This document shows, piece by piece, positions 1-7,213 of a stretch of DNA of 7,255 nucleotides. Positions within the stretch are counted from its first letter, which is position 1. Each line of letters opens with the position of its first letter. Under the pieces are notes generated by a model. The model was not told the DNA's origin. It ran no database searches and saw nothing but the letters and a program-made list of their open reading frames with translations. Source of the DNA: an uncultured bacterium (GTDB lineage: Bacteria > Chloroflexota > Anaerolineae > JACIWP01). The stretch is taken from the NCBI GenBank assembly GCA_903872005.1, contig CAIQJD010000278.1:1-7255 (forward strand). The letters run 5' to 3'. The position numbers were made by a program, and so were the translations under genes.

Positions 1-1
1 C

Positions 2-2809
2 GACGCGCGCTCCCGCCCCTCGGCCGACACGACAGCATTCCCGGGCACGGCTTCAGCCCGTTACTGGGCCTCCACATCGAATATGCGCACCACAACCGAG
101 GGCTGGTCGGTGAGCTTCGAGTTTGGTCTGGTCAGCCATGACGCCAAGACCGGCGCAGAGGCCGTGCGTTGCGTTCGGGGCGGCGCGGCCGGCAGTCCGC
201 TGCCGCAAGCGCCCGAAATGGCCCTCGTCTCCGCCGGCCAGTTCGAAATGGGCGATCATCACAACTATGTGGATCCTGCTCATCCCAGCGACGAAACGCC
301 GATTCACACCGTGAGCATCCGCGCGCTCTATGTGGGTAAGTACGAGATCACCGTCCAACAGTACGCGGATTTCCTCAATGCGGCGTGGCGCCAGGGCAGC
401 ATCGAAGTGCGCGCCGGCGCGGTGTACGGCCGAGGGGGGAGCGAGATCTACTTCACGACGCGCCAGGCCGACGCATACAGCCGCATCGGCTGGGATGGCA
501 GCGCCTTCAGCGTGCTCGACAATCGGGGCGCTCACCCGATTACCAGTGTGCGCTGGTTCGGCGCAGCGGCCTATAGCAACTGGTTGAGCGAACAGAGCGG
601 CCTTGTCGCATGCTATGACCTGACCACCGGCGCATGCGACTTCAGCAAGTCGGGCTACCGGCTGCCGACCGAGGCGGAGTGGGAGTATGCCGCACGCGGC
701 GGGCAGGTCGCGCCCTATCGCATCTTCCCCTGGGGCGACGATGCGGATCCCTCGAGGGCCAACTGGCCCGATTCGGGTGATCCCTATGAAGCCGGCTCCC
801 TGCCCTGGACGACGCCCGTCGGCTTCTACGACGGCCAACTGCATCAGAAAGCGGACTTTGATTGGCCCGGCGCCCAGACGAGCTATCAGACCGCCAGTGG
901 GGCGAATGCCTACGGGCTGTATGACATGGCCGGCAACGTCTGGGAGTGGGTCTACGATTGGTACGGCCGCGACTACTACAGCGTCAGCCCAAGCGCCGAT
1001 CCGACCGGCCCGACCTCTGGCACGTTGATGCCGGATGGCAATCCGTATCGCGGGATGCGCGGTGGCAACTGGTACAATGGCGAACATGGACACGCGCGCG
1101 TCGCCAATCGCAATGCCTCCTACTATCGCGGCCCCCAGGACCCGAGCCATCCCTATTACCACGTGGGCTTCCGCGTGGTGCGGCCGGCCGCGACGGCCCC
1201 CGTCGCCACGCCCACCGCCACGCCCCCGGCGTCTCGCACGCCCAGGCCCCAACCCACCGCCACCGCGACGGTTGTCTCTGGCGCCACGCCGACGGCCACC
1301 CCCGATGCGACCCAGCGCACGGTCGGTTTGTTCATCAACGATGCCCAGGCCGCGGCAGGCTACACGCTGTTCGCGCCCAAGCACTACACGACCACGTATC
1401 TCATTGACAATGCCGGCCAGCTCGTCCATGCCTGGACGGGTGGGCTGGATGAGCCGGGGCAATCCACCTATCTACTGGAAAACGGACATCTGCTCCGGCC
1501 GACGATGATCAAAGGGCCGCTCAGCAGCGGCGGCGGCGAAGGCGGCCGGATTGAGGAATTTGATTGGGATGGCAACCTGGTCTGGGAGCTGGATTACTCG
1601 ACCCCGACGGAGATGCAGCACCACGACGTCCATATCTTGCCGAACGGCAACCTGCTCATGCTGGTGGTAGAGAAGCGCACCTATACGGAGGCTATCGCGG
1701 CCGGCTTCGACCCGAGTAAGCTCGACCCACAAATCCAGTCCCAGGGCTACATGCTGCCCGATAGCGTGGTCGAGATCCAACCCACCCTGCCGAGGGGCGG
1801 CGTGGTGGTGTGGCGCTGGCGGGTGTGGGATCACCTGATTCAGGACCTCGACGCGAGCAAGGCGAATTATGGGAACGTGGCGGCACATCCCGAATTGATC
1901 GACGCGGATGGTACAGAGAACCGCATCCCGGCCTTCTGGAACCACATGAATTCGGTTGACTACAACCCGGCGTTCGATCAGATTATGCTCAGTGTGCGCG
2001 GCAATAGCGAGGTATGGATCATAGATCACAGCACCACCATGGCGGAGGCGGCCGGCCATAGCGGCGGCCGAAGCGGCAAAGGCGGCGACCTGCTCTATCG
2101 CTGGGGCAATCCCATCGCCTACGGCGCCGGGACCCGCAATGACCAGAAGCTCTATCAGCAGCACGACGCGGAGTGGGCGCCGGCCGGTTACCCTGGCGCC
2201 GGCAATATCACGGTCTTCAACAATGGTCTGGGGCGCAACTATTCGACTGTAGACGAATTCACGCCGCCGGTGGATGCGAATGGGAATTACACGCGACCGG
2301 CCGGCGCGGCCTTTGGCCCCAGCGCCTTTGCCTGGACCTACAGCGCCAACCCGCCCCAATCGCTCTTCGCCGAGGCCATCTCCGGGGCGCAGCGGCTCCC
2401 CAACGGCAATACCCTGATTGACGACGGCACCCACGGCAGCTTCACGGAGGTCACGCCGGCCGGCGAGATTGTCTGGAAGTATGTCAATCCCGTCGTGCGT
2501 ACCGGCCCGCTAGTGCAAGGGGCCGCCATTCCGCTCGATCCGGCGCGCGCTGGCGAGCTGATGAACGGGGTCTTCCGCATCTATCGTTATGGGCCGGACT
2601 ATGTGGGACTGGCCGGCCGAGATTTGACCCCCGGACGCCCGATCGAGCTATACCCTGATAGCAGCGGTCGGCCGGCATATATGCCTTTGGTCTCTAAGTT
2701 GGCGAATCTCTGGCAGACAACGGGCGCACTGCTGGACGGGCTGATCGAGCGAGTCACGACCACCCTGTTGGCTTCGGTGGGGGGCGCGGCCGGCTCGAAC
2801 GTTCCCTGA
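2..2809 (+). CDS. Lcl_C / FGE-like / arylsulfotransferase fusion protein, 5' end outside window
   Basis: Probable extracellular aryl-sulfate sulfotransferase carrying lectin-fold-type domains at its N-terminus. The frame is open from base 2, so the ATG at 83 (residue 1 below) is internal. Bases 59-184 encode the end of an Lcl_C/DUF1566 domain (RYWASTS ... VRCVRGG). Residues 45-368 are FGE-sulfatase-like: MALVSAGQFEMGD, GYRLPTEAEWEYAARGG (191-207), YGLYDMAGNVWEWVYDW (277-293), MRGGNW (325-330), VGFRVVRP (361-368). The Cys pair of true formylglycine-generating enzymes after RGG is absent, so sulfatase activation is unlikely. Residues 369-411 are a Pro/Thr/Ala linker. Residues 412 to about 850 match ASST. 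H514 (HHDV), H621 (NHMNS), R639 and H694 (QHDAEW) correspond to E. coli AssT H252, H356, R374 and the sulfated H436; the H621-R639 spacing of 18 equals that of AssT. The ASST part has no cysteine, unlike AssT, which has a disulfide. No C-terminal anchor is seen. Any signal peptide would lie upstream of the window. Domain calls are strong; substrate and physiological role are unknown. Confidence 0.9.
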   Translation, partial: DARSRPSADTTAFPGTASARYWASTSNMRTTTEGWSVSFEFGLVSHDAKTGAEAVRCVRGGAAGSPLPQAPEMALVSAGQFEMGDHHNYVDPAHPSDETPIHTVSIRALYVGKYEITVQQYADFLNAAWRQGSIEVRAGAVYGRGGSEIYFTTRQADAYSRIGWDGSAFSVLDNRGAHPITSVRWFGAAAYSNWLSEQSGLVACYDLTTGACDFSKSGYRLPTEAEWEYAARGGQVAPYRIFPWGDDADPSRANWPDSGDPYEAGSLPWTTPVGFYDGQLHQKADFDWPGAQTSYQTASGANAYGLYDMAGNVWEWVYDWYGRDYYSVSPSADPTGPTSGTLMPDGNPYRGMRGGNWYNGEHGHARVANRNASYYRGPQDPSHPYYHVGFRVVRPAATAPVATPTATPPASRTPRPQPTATATVVSGATPTATPDATQRTVGLFINDAQAAAGYTLFAPKHYTTTYLIDNAGQLVHAWTGGLDEPGQSTYLLENGHLLRPTMIKGPLSSGGGEGGRIEEFDWDGNLVWELDYSTPTEMQHHDVHILPNGNLLMLVVEKRTYTEAIAAGFDPSKLDPQIQSQGYMLPDSVVEIQPTLPRGGVVVWRWRVWDHLIQDLDASKANYGNVAAHPELIDADGTENRIPAFWNHMNSVDYNPAFDQIMLSVRGNSEVWIIDHSTTMAEAAGHSGGRSGKGGDLLYRWGNPIAYGAGTRNDQKLYQQHDAEWAPAGYPGAGNITVFNNGLGRNYSTVDEFTPPVDANGNYTRPAGAAFGPSAFAWTYSANPPQSLFAEAISGAQRLPNGNTLIDDGTHGSFTEVTPAGEIVWKYVNPVVRTGPLVQGAAIPLDPARAGELMNGVFRIYRYGPDYVGLAGRDLTPGRPIELYPDSSGRPAYMPLVSKLANLWQTTGALLDGLIERVTTTLLASVGGAAGSNVP
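1187..1315 (+). repeat. Pro/Thr/Ala-rich interdomain linker (coding)
   Basis: These bases encode residues 369-411 of the fusion protein, dominated by Pro, Thr and Ala with repeated ATPTAT-like units, and are correspondingly C-rich. They separate the FGE-like domain from the arylsulfotransferase domain. Linkers of this kind are common in exported multidomain proteins, and the TPTATP style is frequent in Chloroflexota. It is imperfect low-complexity coding sequence, not a tandem DNA repeat with a fixed unit. Confidence 0.75.
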
Positions 2810-2924
2810 CGCCGCGTGGACGTGACGCCAACCGGTCGGCAATAGTGGCTGAGGCGGCAGGGGCCATCGGGGCGGCAGGCAAGTCAATGCAGCAGCACAC
2901 CCACCGCCTGGCGCCGCAGCCCAA

Positions 2925-5204
2925 TCAGATCGCGCGCAGAAGCCCCAACCGGAATCGCAACAACGCGTCCGCGGCCCGCCGGCGCAGCCAATCATCCAGC
3001 CGCATGCCCCGGCGCGGATCGTGAAAGCGCAAATCATAATCGTTCTCGGCCAGCCGGCGCTCGCCCTGCCACACTTCCACCCGCAGCGGCAGCGCCGGCT
3101 CGCCCAGCCGCGCCGCCAGCCGCGCCAAGCGCCGGCTCTCATCTGGCCCCACCCGCGCCGGCCCCTTCCACAATAGCGCCTCGCCGTGCAGCAGGCGCGC
3201 CTCGCACCCTTCCCATGCTTCCAATCCATCGTTGATCAGCCACAGGTCAGCGCGCAGCGTGTCGCCGGCCGCATAGCCCCGCAGCGGATAGTCCAGGCTG
3301 ACCAGCAGCGGCGCATACCAGCGCGCCAGGAGCCGGCCGGCCAGCTTGAGCTGCCGGTCGTAGCTCACCAGGCTCCACGAGATGGCCGGCCAGGGTTCAT
3401 TGAATTGCCAGAGCGCCAGGCCGCCGCAGCGCCCTTTGCGCCGGCGGGCATGCTCGATGGCGATTTGCAGGGCGCGCGCCTGGGCCTGCTGCGACGCCGC
3501 CACAAAGGTTTCCAGATCGGCCGGCGCGTAGGGCGCGGCATAGAGCCGCAGCTTGTCCAACTGCGCGCCGTGATGCTCCCAGCCGGCCCCGGCCGGCCAG
3601 ACGGCCTCGGCCGGCAAGAAGGCCCGCAGCGTCTCGACGGCCGGCGCGGCCTGCACCCCACATTCGCTGACGAACGCGGCGCGGCTGCGCCGATAGGCGC
3701 GCGCCGGCGCCTTGCCATGCCAGACATCCCACTCGTGGGCGTCGCCGCCGCTCGGCGAGGCGGGATGAAAGGGACGCGTTCCATCTTCCTGGGCCACGGC
3801 CTGCGCCACTACCTCAAGCGCCGGCCGGTTGCGGCGTGGGCTGATCTCATTGCCGCCGCACCAGAGGGCCAGCGAGGGGTGGCCGCGCAGCCGGCGCACG
3901 CTGGCCGTCGCCTCTTGCCGCAAGAGCGCCAGATAGTCGGCGTCGGCCGGCAGCCGGCCCATGAAGGCGCAGGCCAGCGGGAACTCCTGCCAGACCAACA
4001 AGCCGGCGCGGTCACAGGCGTCGTAGAAGGCGCGCCGCTCGCGCAGGCCGCCGCCCCAGACCCGCAACAGGTTGGCGCCGGCTTCCCGCGCCAGGCCCAC
4101 CAGGGCCGTATAGTCGGCCGGTCGCAGCCGGCCGGGCATGCCATCGGCCGGAACCCAGTTCAGCCCGCGGATGAATTCGCGCTGTCCGTTGATGCGCCAG
4201 GTCCAGTCGGCGCCGTCCACTTCGACGCGGCGCAGGCCCACATGGGTCTCGGCGACGTCCAGAGGCGCGCCGTTGCTGGCCCGATGCAGGCCGGCGCGCA
4301 GCCGATAGAGCTGCGCTGCGCCTCGATCCCAGGGTTGCCACAGGCGCGGCCCTTCCACGCCGAACTGGAGCGTATAGGCGCGCCGGCCGGCCCGCAGCGC
4401 CAGGGGGAACTGGATGCGTTGCGGCGCTTGCTGGAAGGTTGCCCCTTCCAGGGATAGCTCCAGCAGCGCCGGCTCGGCGACCATACTGTCAATTTCCAGA
4501 GAGACGCGCAGGGGCAGGGTCGCCGGCAGATCGTCCGCGCCGGCCGGCCAGGCCGGCTGCGCCCACAGGTCGCTGATGGCGGCCGACCCGCTGAAGCGCA
4601 GCGTCACATCGTCCCAGATGCCCCGGCTCAACAGGCGCGGCGCGAAATCCCAGCCGTAGCCCATGGGCGCTTTCAGGCTGGCGAAACGGTCGGGATACGG
4701 CTCCTCGAAGTGCAGCGCGGCGGAGAGGTCGCTCATCAGCCGGCGCAGCGGCGTGCGCGCCAGGCGCGGCAGGGCCGCCGCGCCGGCAATGCGGACGGCC
4801 AGCTCCAGCTCCGGCGACTCGCGCAGATGGGGCGTCAATTCGTACGTCTGGGGCGAGAACATGCCGACGTGGCCCCCCAGGCGGGCGCGGCCGGCGAAGA
4901 CGGCGCTCTGGTAGTCTATGCCGGCGAAAGTCACGTGGGCGCGCTGGTCGGCGTGGAGCGGGACGCGCAGCCGGCAGCGATACCACCAGTCGTGTTCGTC
5001 CACCCACGCGCTGGCGGCGAGGTTGTCGCCAAAGTAGGGGTCGGGGATGCGGCCGGCGGCCCACAGGTCGGCGCGCACGTCGCCCGGAACCGTCGCCGGC
5101 AGCCATTCAGTCACGGCGTCGCGATCATCGCCGGCGAAGTCGGCTGCCTGGGCCGGGACCGCGCCCATGCTCCACACGCTTTCGGCGAGATCGCAGCTAT
5201 TCAT
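2925..5204 (-). CDS. GH2 family beta-mannosidase-like glycoside hydrolase
   Basis: Predicted retaining exo-glycosidase of family GH2, closest in motifs to beta-mannosidases, which release terminal beta-mannose from manno-oligosaccharides. It has 759 residues against roughly 800-880 for many relatives. Residues 1-200 form the sugar-binding jelly roll (TVPGDVRADLWAAGRIPDPYFGDN at 38-61, then DWWYRC). An Ig-like domain follows, then the TIM barrel from about 340 (FIRGLNWVPADG, LLRVWGGGLRE). E453 in WCGGNE is the expected acid/base and E514 in FVSECG the expected nucleophile. LWQFNEPWPAISW (598-610) is the conserved late barrel motif. A further beta-rich domain ends the protein. No signal peptide is visible, so it is probably cytoplasmic and acts on imported oligosaccharides. 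Only 61 residues separate the two catalytic glutamates, fewer than usual. The ATG overlaps the upstream stop by 8 nt and follows GGAAGGG, which supports this start. Exact sugar specificity cannot be read from sequence. Confidence 0.9.
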   Translation of the reverse strand: MNSCDLAESVWSMGAVPAQAADFAGDDRDAVTEWLPATVPGDVRADLWAAGRIPDPYFGDNLAASAWVDEHDWWYRCRLRVPLHADQRAHVTFAGIDYQSAVFAGRARLGGHVGMFSPQTYELTPHLRESPELELAVRIAGAAALPRLARTPLRRLMSDLSAALHFEEPYPDRFASLKAPMGYGWDFAPRLLSRGIWDDVTLRFSGSAAISDLWAQPAWPAGADDLPATLPLRVSLEIDSMVAEPALLELSLEGATFQQAPQRIQFPLALRAGRRAYTLQFGVEGPRLWQPWDRGAAQLYRLRAGLHRASNGAPLDVAETHVGLRRVEVDGADWTWRINGQREFIRGLNWVPADGMPGRLRPADYTALVGLAREAGANLLRVWGGGLRERRAFYDACDRAGLLVWQEFPLACAFMGRLPADADYLALLRQEATASVRRLRGHPSLALWCGGNEISPRRNRPALEVVAQAVAQEDGTRPFHPASPSGGDAHEWDVWHGKAPARAYRRSRAAFVSECGVQAAPAVETLRAFLPAEAVWPAGAGWEHHGAQLDKLRLYAAPYAPADLETFVAASQQAQARALQIAIEHARRRKGRCGGLALWQFNEPWPAISWSLVSYDRQLKLAGRLLARWYAPLLVSLDYPLRGYAAGDTLRADLWLINDGLEAWEGCEARLLHGEALLWKGPARVGPDESRRLARLAARLGEPALPLRVEVWQGERRLAENDYDLRFHDPRRGMRLDDWLRRRAADALLRFRLGLLRAI

Positions 5205-5952
5205 ACCACCCTTCCGCGCCGGCCAGGTAACGCTGCGTCAACTGGCCGGCCTGCTCGATGCCGGCGGCCGAGAATTCGGCCAACAAGCCGGCCGGCAGCC
5301 GGCCCAACACCAGCCTCTCCAGCGCGACCGGGTCGGCCAGGATTTCCAGGAGCTGCTCCACGGGAGCTTTCAGGCGCGCCGCGAAGACTTCGGCGCTGCG
5401 TCGCGACGCGCCAGGGCGCAGCTCGGCGCTGATGCGGTCGCGCCAGACGCTCAGGGCCGCGTCGTCGAAGAGGGGGAAGGCATAGCCGGGCGCGCTGCCG
5501 GCCAGGGCATCGGCCAGGTCGCCGGCGAGGCGATCCTGCAATGCATTCTCGCAATGCAGGCGCAGGACATTGTGCCAGAGGAGCCGCGTCCCGATGGGCG
5601 CGTCGCCGGGCTGCTCGCGAGAGAAGTACGGCTCGAAGATGCGGTGATACCAGATTTCATCCACCAGCAGATGGGCCATGTAGCCGGCGACGAAGGCGGC
5701 GCGGGCCGGCGCGAGCGCCTGGCTGGCGCGCAGATGCGGGTAGAGCGTCAGGAGTTCTTCCACCACGCGCTTGCCGGCCGGGATGGGGATGGGCAAAATG
5801 TGCGCTTGCCGGCGCGTGACGCCGGCGATGCTCCAGGCGTCGGGAGCGATGGAGCCGAGGAGGTAGTCGCTGACGCAGCCGTTCAGATAGCCGGCTGCGC
5901 CCGACTGGAGGATTTCTTGAGCCAGATAGAGATGCACGACGGGCGTAGGCAT
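5197..5952 (-). CDS. Zinc-dependent phospholipase C-like family protein
   Basis: A 251-residue protein resembling the zinc-dependent phospholipase C family (PF00882 type), whose bacterial members are mostly uncharacterised. The typical opening MPTPVVHLYLAQEIL supplies H7. LLGSIAPDAW (31-40) supplies D38. H51 follows, and the helix FVAGYMAHLLVDEIWYHRIF (87-106) supplies H94, D98 and H103. These His/Asp residues are the likely metal ligands by family analogy. No signal peptide or membrane segment is evident, unlike secreted clostridial phospholipases C, so phospholipid cleavage should not be assumed; a metal-dependent hydrolase of unknown substrate is the safer reading. The ATG at 5952 lies 10 nt after the stop of the methyltransferase gene, and only a weak GGG overlapping that stop is available as ribosome binding site. 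The end overlaps the GH2 start by 8 nt. It is probably part of the rplT transcript. Confidence 0.8.
   Translation of the reverse strand: MPTPVVHLYLAQEILQSGAAGYLNGCVSDYLLGSIAPDAWSIAGVTRRQAHILPIPIPAGKRVVEELLTLYPHLRASQALAPARAAFVAGYMAHLLVDEIWYHRIFEPYFSREQPGDAPIGTRLLWHNVLRLHCENALQDRLAGDLADALAGSAPGYAFPLFDDAALSVWRDRISAELRPGASRRSAEVFAARLKAPVEQLLEILADPVALERLVLGRLPAGLLAEFSAAGIEQAGQLTQRYLAGAEGWYE
5209..5215 (-). promoter_or_regulatory. Ribosome binding site of the GH2 gene
   Basis: On the minus strand GGAAGGG lies 4 nt before the ATG at 5204, inside the last codons of the preceding gene, whose stop (TAG, 5199-5197) falls after the GH2 start codon. The arrangement fits translational coupling and fixes the GH2 start. 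Confidence 0.55.
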
Positions 5953-5962
5953 AGAGATGACC

Positions 5963-6805
5963 CTACATGCTCTTGAGCGTTTGCGCCAGTTTGCCAGGCG
6001 GCCCCGCCGCCGAATCCAGCGCGGCTTGCCGGCGCTGGCGCGCGGCCTCGAACAGGATGATGCTGCCGGCGACGCCGGCGTTGAGCGATTCCGTCGCGCC
6101 GCGCATCGGGATGTGGATGGACGCGCCGGCCAGGGCGCGCGCCTCGGCCGAGGGGCCGTACGCCTCGCTCCCGACGATCAGGGCCGCCGGCCGGCGCCAA
6201 TCCACCGCGTCATAGGCCAGCGTTCCGCCGGCGTCGGCCAGGTAGACGGCCAGGCCGCGCAGGCGCTCGGCGATGACCGGCCAATCGAGGTCGCGGGCCA
6301 GGGGCAGGCGAAAATGCGCGCCCATGCCGCCGCGCGCCACTTTGGGGCCGAAGACATCGGTGGTCTGCGGCGTCAGCACGACCAGCTCGACGCCGGCCGC
6401 TTCGGCCGAACGCAACAGTGTGCCCAGGTTGCCCGGCGTCGCTATCCCATCGCCGACCAGGATCAGCGCGGGGCGCGCCGGCGCCGGCAACTCGGCGAAG
6501 GGGACGACGGCCAGGATGCCCGGCGACGTGGCGGTATCGGCCAGGGAAGCCAGCAGGCGCGGCTCGATGCTATCGGGATAGACGCCGGCCTGGCGCAGCC
6601 GCTCCAGGAGCGCCAGACCATCGGGGCGGCCGGCGAACTCCTCGGTGTAAAGGACGATGGCCGGCGCGTGATGCGCCCGCAGGGCTTCTTCGATCAGGCG
6701 CATCCCTTCCACGACAAAGCGCCGCTCGCGGTCGCGGGCGGCGCGTCGTTCCAGGGAACGGATATATTTGACCTTTTCGTTAGAGCTGCTGGTGATGGCG
6801 GCCAC
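5963..6805 (-). CDS. TrmH/SpoU family RNA 2'-O-ribose methyltransferase
   Basis: Predicted SAM-dependent methyltransferase of the SPOUT (trefoil-knot) class that methylates a ribose 2'-OH in rRNA or tRNA. Residue numbers count from the upstream GTG at 6826. The N-terminal substrate-binding part contains NEKVKYIRSL and FVVEGMRLIEEAL (37-49). Motif 1 is NLGTLLRSAEAAG (133-145) with R139, motif 2 is IVGSEAYG (217-224) with E221, and motif 3 is IPMRGATESLNAGVAGSI (239-256) with S247 and N249. The GTG at 6805 is preferred as start, giving 280 residues. It has GGAAAGG 8 nt upstream and places the protein start just before the conserved S/N-x-KVK region. The GTG at 6826 (287 residues) has no visible Shine-Dalgarno. 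The position directly after rplT is a common arrangement for YsgA-type members and suggests 23S rRNA as target, but the exact nucleotide cannot be assigned from sequence. Confidence 0.92.
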   Translation of the reverse strand: MAAITSSSNEKVKYIRSLERRAARDRERRFVVEGMRLIEEALRAHHAPAIVLYTEEFAGRPDGLALLERLRQAGVYPDSIEPRLLASLADTATSPGILAVVPFAELPAPARPALILVGDGIATPGNLGTLLRSAEAAGVELVVLTPQTTDVFGPKVARGGMGAHFRLPLARDLDWPVIAERLRGLAVYLADAGGTLAYDAVDWRRPAALIVGSEAYGPSAEARALAGASIHIPMRGATESLNAGVAGSIILFEAARQRRQAALDSAAGPPGKLAQTLKSM

Positions 6806-6813
6806 GCCGGGCG

Positions 6814-6820
6814 CCTTTCC
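6814..6820 (-). promoter_or_regulatory. Ribosome binding site deciding the methyltransferase start
   Basis: The minus strand reads GGAAAGG here, 8 nt before the GTG at 6805. No comparable purine run precedes the more upstream in-frame GTG at 6826, so this site favours the shorter protein. Confidence 0.5.
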
Positions 6821-6838
6821 GACCACCAGACGCCGGCG

Positions 6839-7198
6839 TCAGTCCGCCTGGGCCGCCTTAGAGACGGCCGCCAGCTCGGCGAAGGCCGCCGGCCGGGTGA
6901 CAGCGAAATCCGCCAACACTTTGCGGTCAAGTTCAATGCCGGCCTGCTTGAGGCCGTACATGAAGCGGCTGTAGCTGAGGCCATTCAAGCGCGCCGCGGC
7001 GTTGATGCGCGCAATCCAAAGCCGGCGCAGATCGCGCTTGCGATTGTGCCGATCGCGCTGCGCGTACCAGAGGGCTTTGAGCATCGCCTCTTTGGCGCGG
7101 CGCACCAGGCGGTGCTTGGACATGCGATAGCCGGCGGCGAACTTCAGGACTTTCTTGTGCCGGGCATGCGCCGGCACACCACGTTTTACTCTAGGCAT
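6839..7198 (-). CDS. rplT: 50S ribosomal protein L20
   Basis: Ribosomal protein L20 (bL20) binds 23S rRNA and is needed early in assembly of the large subunit. At 119 residues it has the normal length. The very basic N-terminus [19 protein letters not shown], the central [20 protein letters not shown], and [20 protein letters not shown] followed by RKVLADFAV are all diagnostic. The ATG at 7198 follows GAGGAGG with an 8-nt spacer, a strong start. In many bacteria the gene sits in an infC-rpmI-rplT operon and L20 represses its own operon by binding mRNA. The upstream genes would lie beyond the window, and no recognisable rpmI end is seen in the 57 bases available. Downstream, the methyltransferase, the phospholipase C-like gene and the GH2 gene follow closely on the same strand. 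Confidence 0.98.
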   Translation of the reverse strand: MPRVKRGVPAHARHKKVLKFAAGYRMSKHRLVRRAKEAMLKALWYAQRDRHNRKRDLRRLWIARINAAARLNGLSYSRFMYGLKQAGIELDRKVLADFAVTRPAAFAELAAVSKAAQAD

Positions 7199-7206
7199 CT
7201 CTTTTT

Positions 7207-7213
7207 CCTCCTC
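7207..7213 (-). promoter_or_regulatory. Strong Shine-Dalgarno of rplT
   Basis: The minus strand reads GAGGAGG followed by an 8-nt A-rich spacer and the rplT ATG. It is the best ribosome binding site in the window, as expected for a ribosomal protein gene. Confidence 0.85.

Noticed and set aside
53..1462. Long minus-strand open frame (469 codons) opposite the fusion gene
   Set aside because: The product is Ala/Gly/Arg-rich with no recognisable motif, and it lies antisense to a gene with clear domain matches. It is a GC-rich shadow frame.
1472..2434. Minus-strand open frame (320 codons) opposite the ASST region
   Set aside because: It is antisense to the conserved ASST motifs and no family features are seen in its product.
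2..2809. Diversity-generating retroelement target, suggested by the C-type-lectin-like FGE domain
   Set aside because: No template repeat or reverse transcriptase is present in the window, and the FGE-like domain is not at the C-terminus as is usual for such targets.
2810..2924. Possible bidirectional terminator between the convergent genes
   Set aside because: Short GC-rich inverted segments exist (around 2828-2841) but they are mismatched and have no T-tract on either strand, so no intrinsic terminator can be supported.
3186..4457. Plus-strand open frame (423 codons) opposite the GH2 gene
   Set aside because: It mirrors the GH2 coding strand, with a biased composition and no motif. The GH2 frame carries all the expected conserved residues.
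5534..5559. Inverted and direct repeats around CCTGCAATGCATT ... GCAATGCAGG
   Set aside because: They lie wholly inside the phospholipase C-like coding sequence and the codons read normally through them (LHCENALQD), with no other sign of a regulatory or mobile site.
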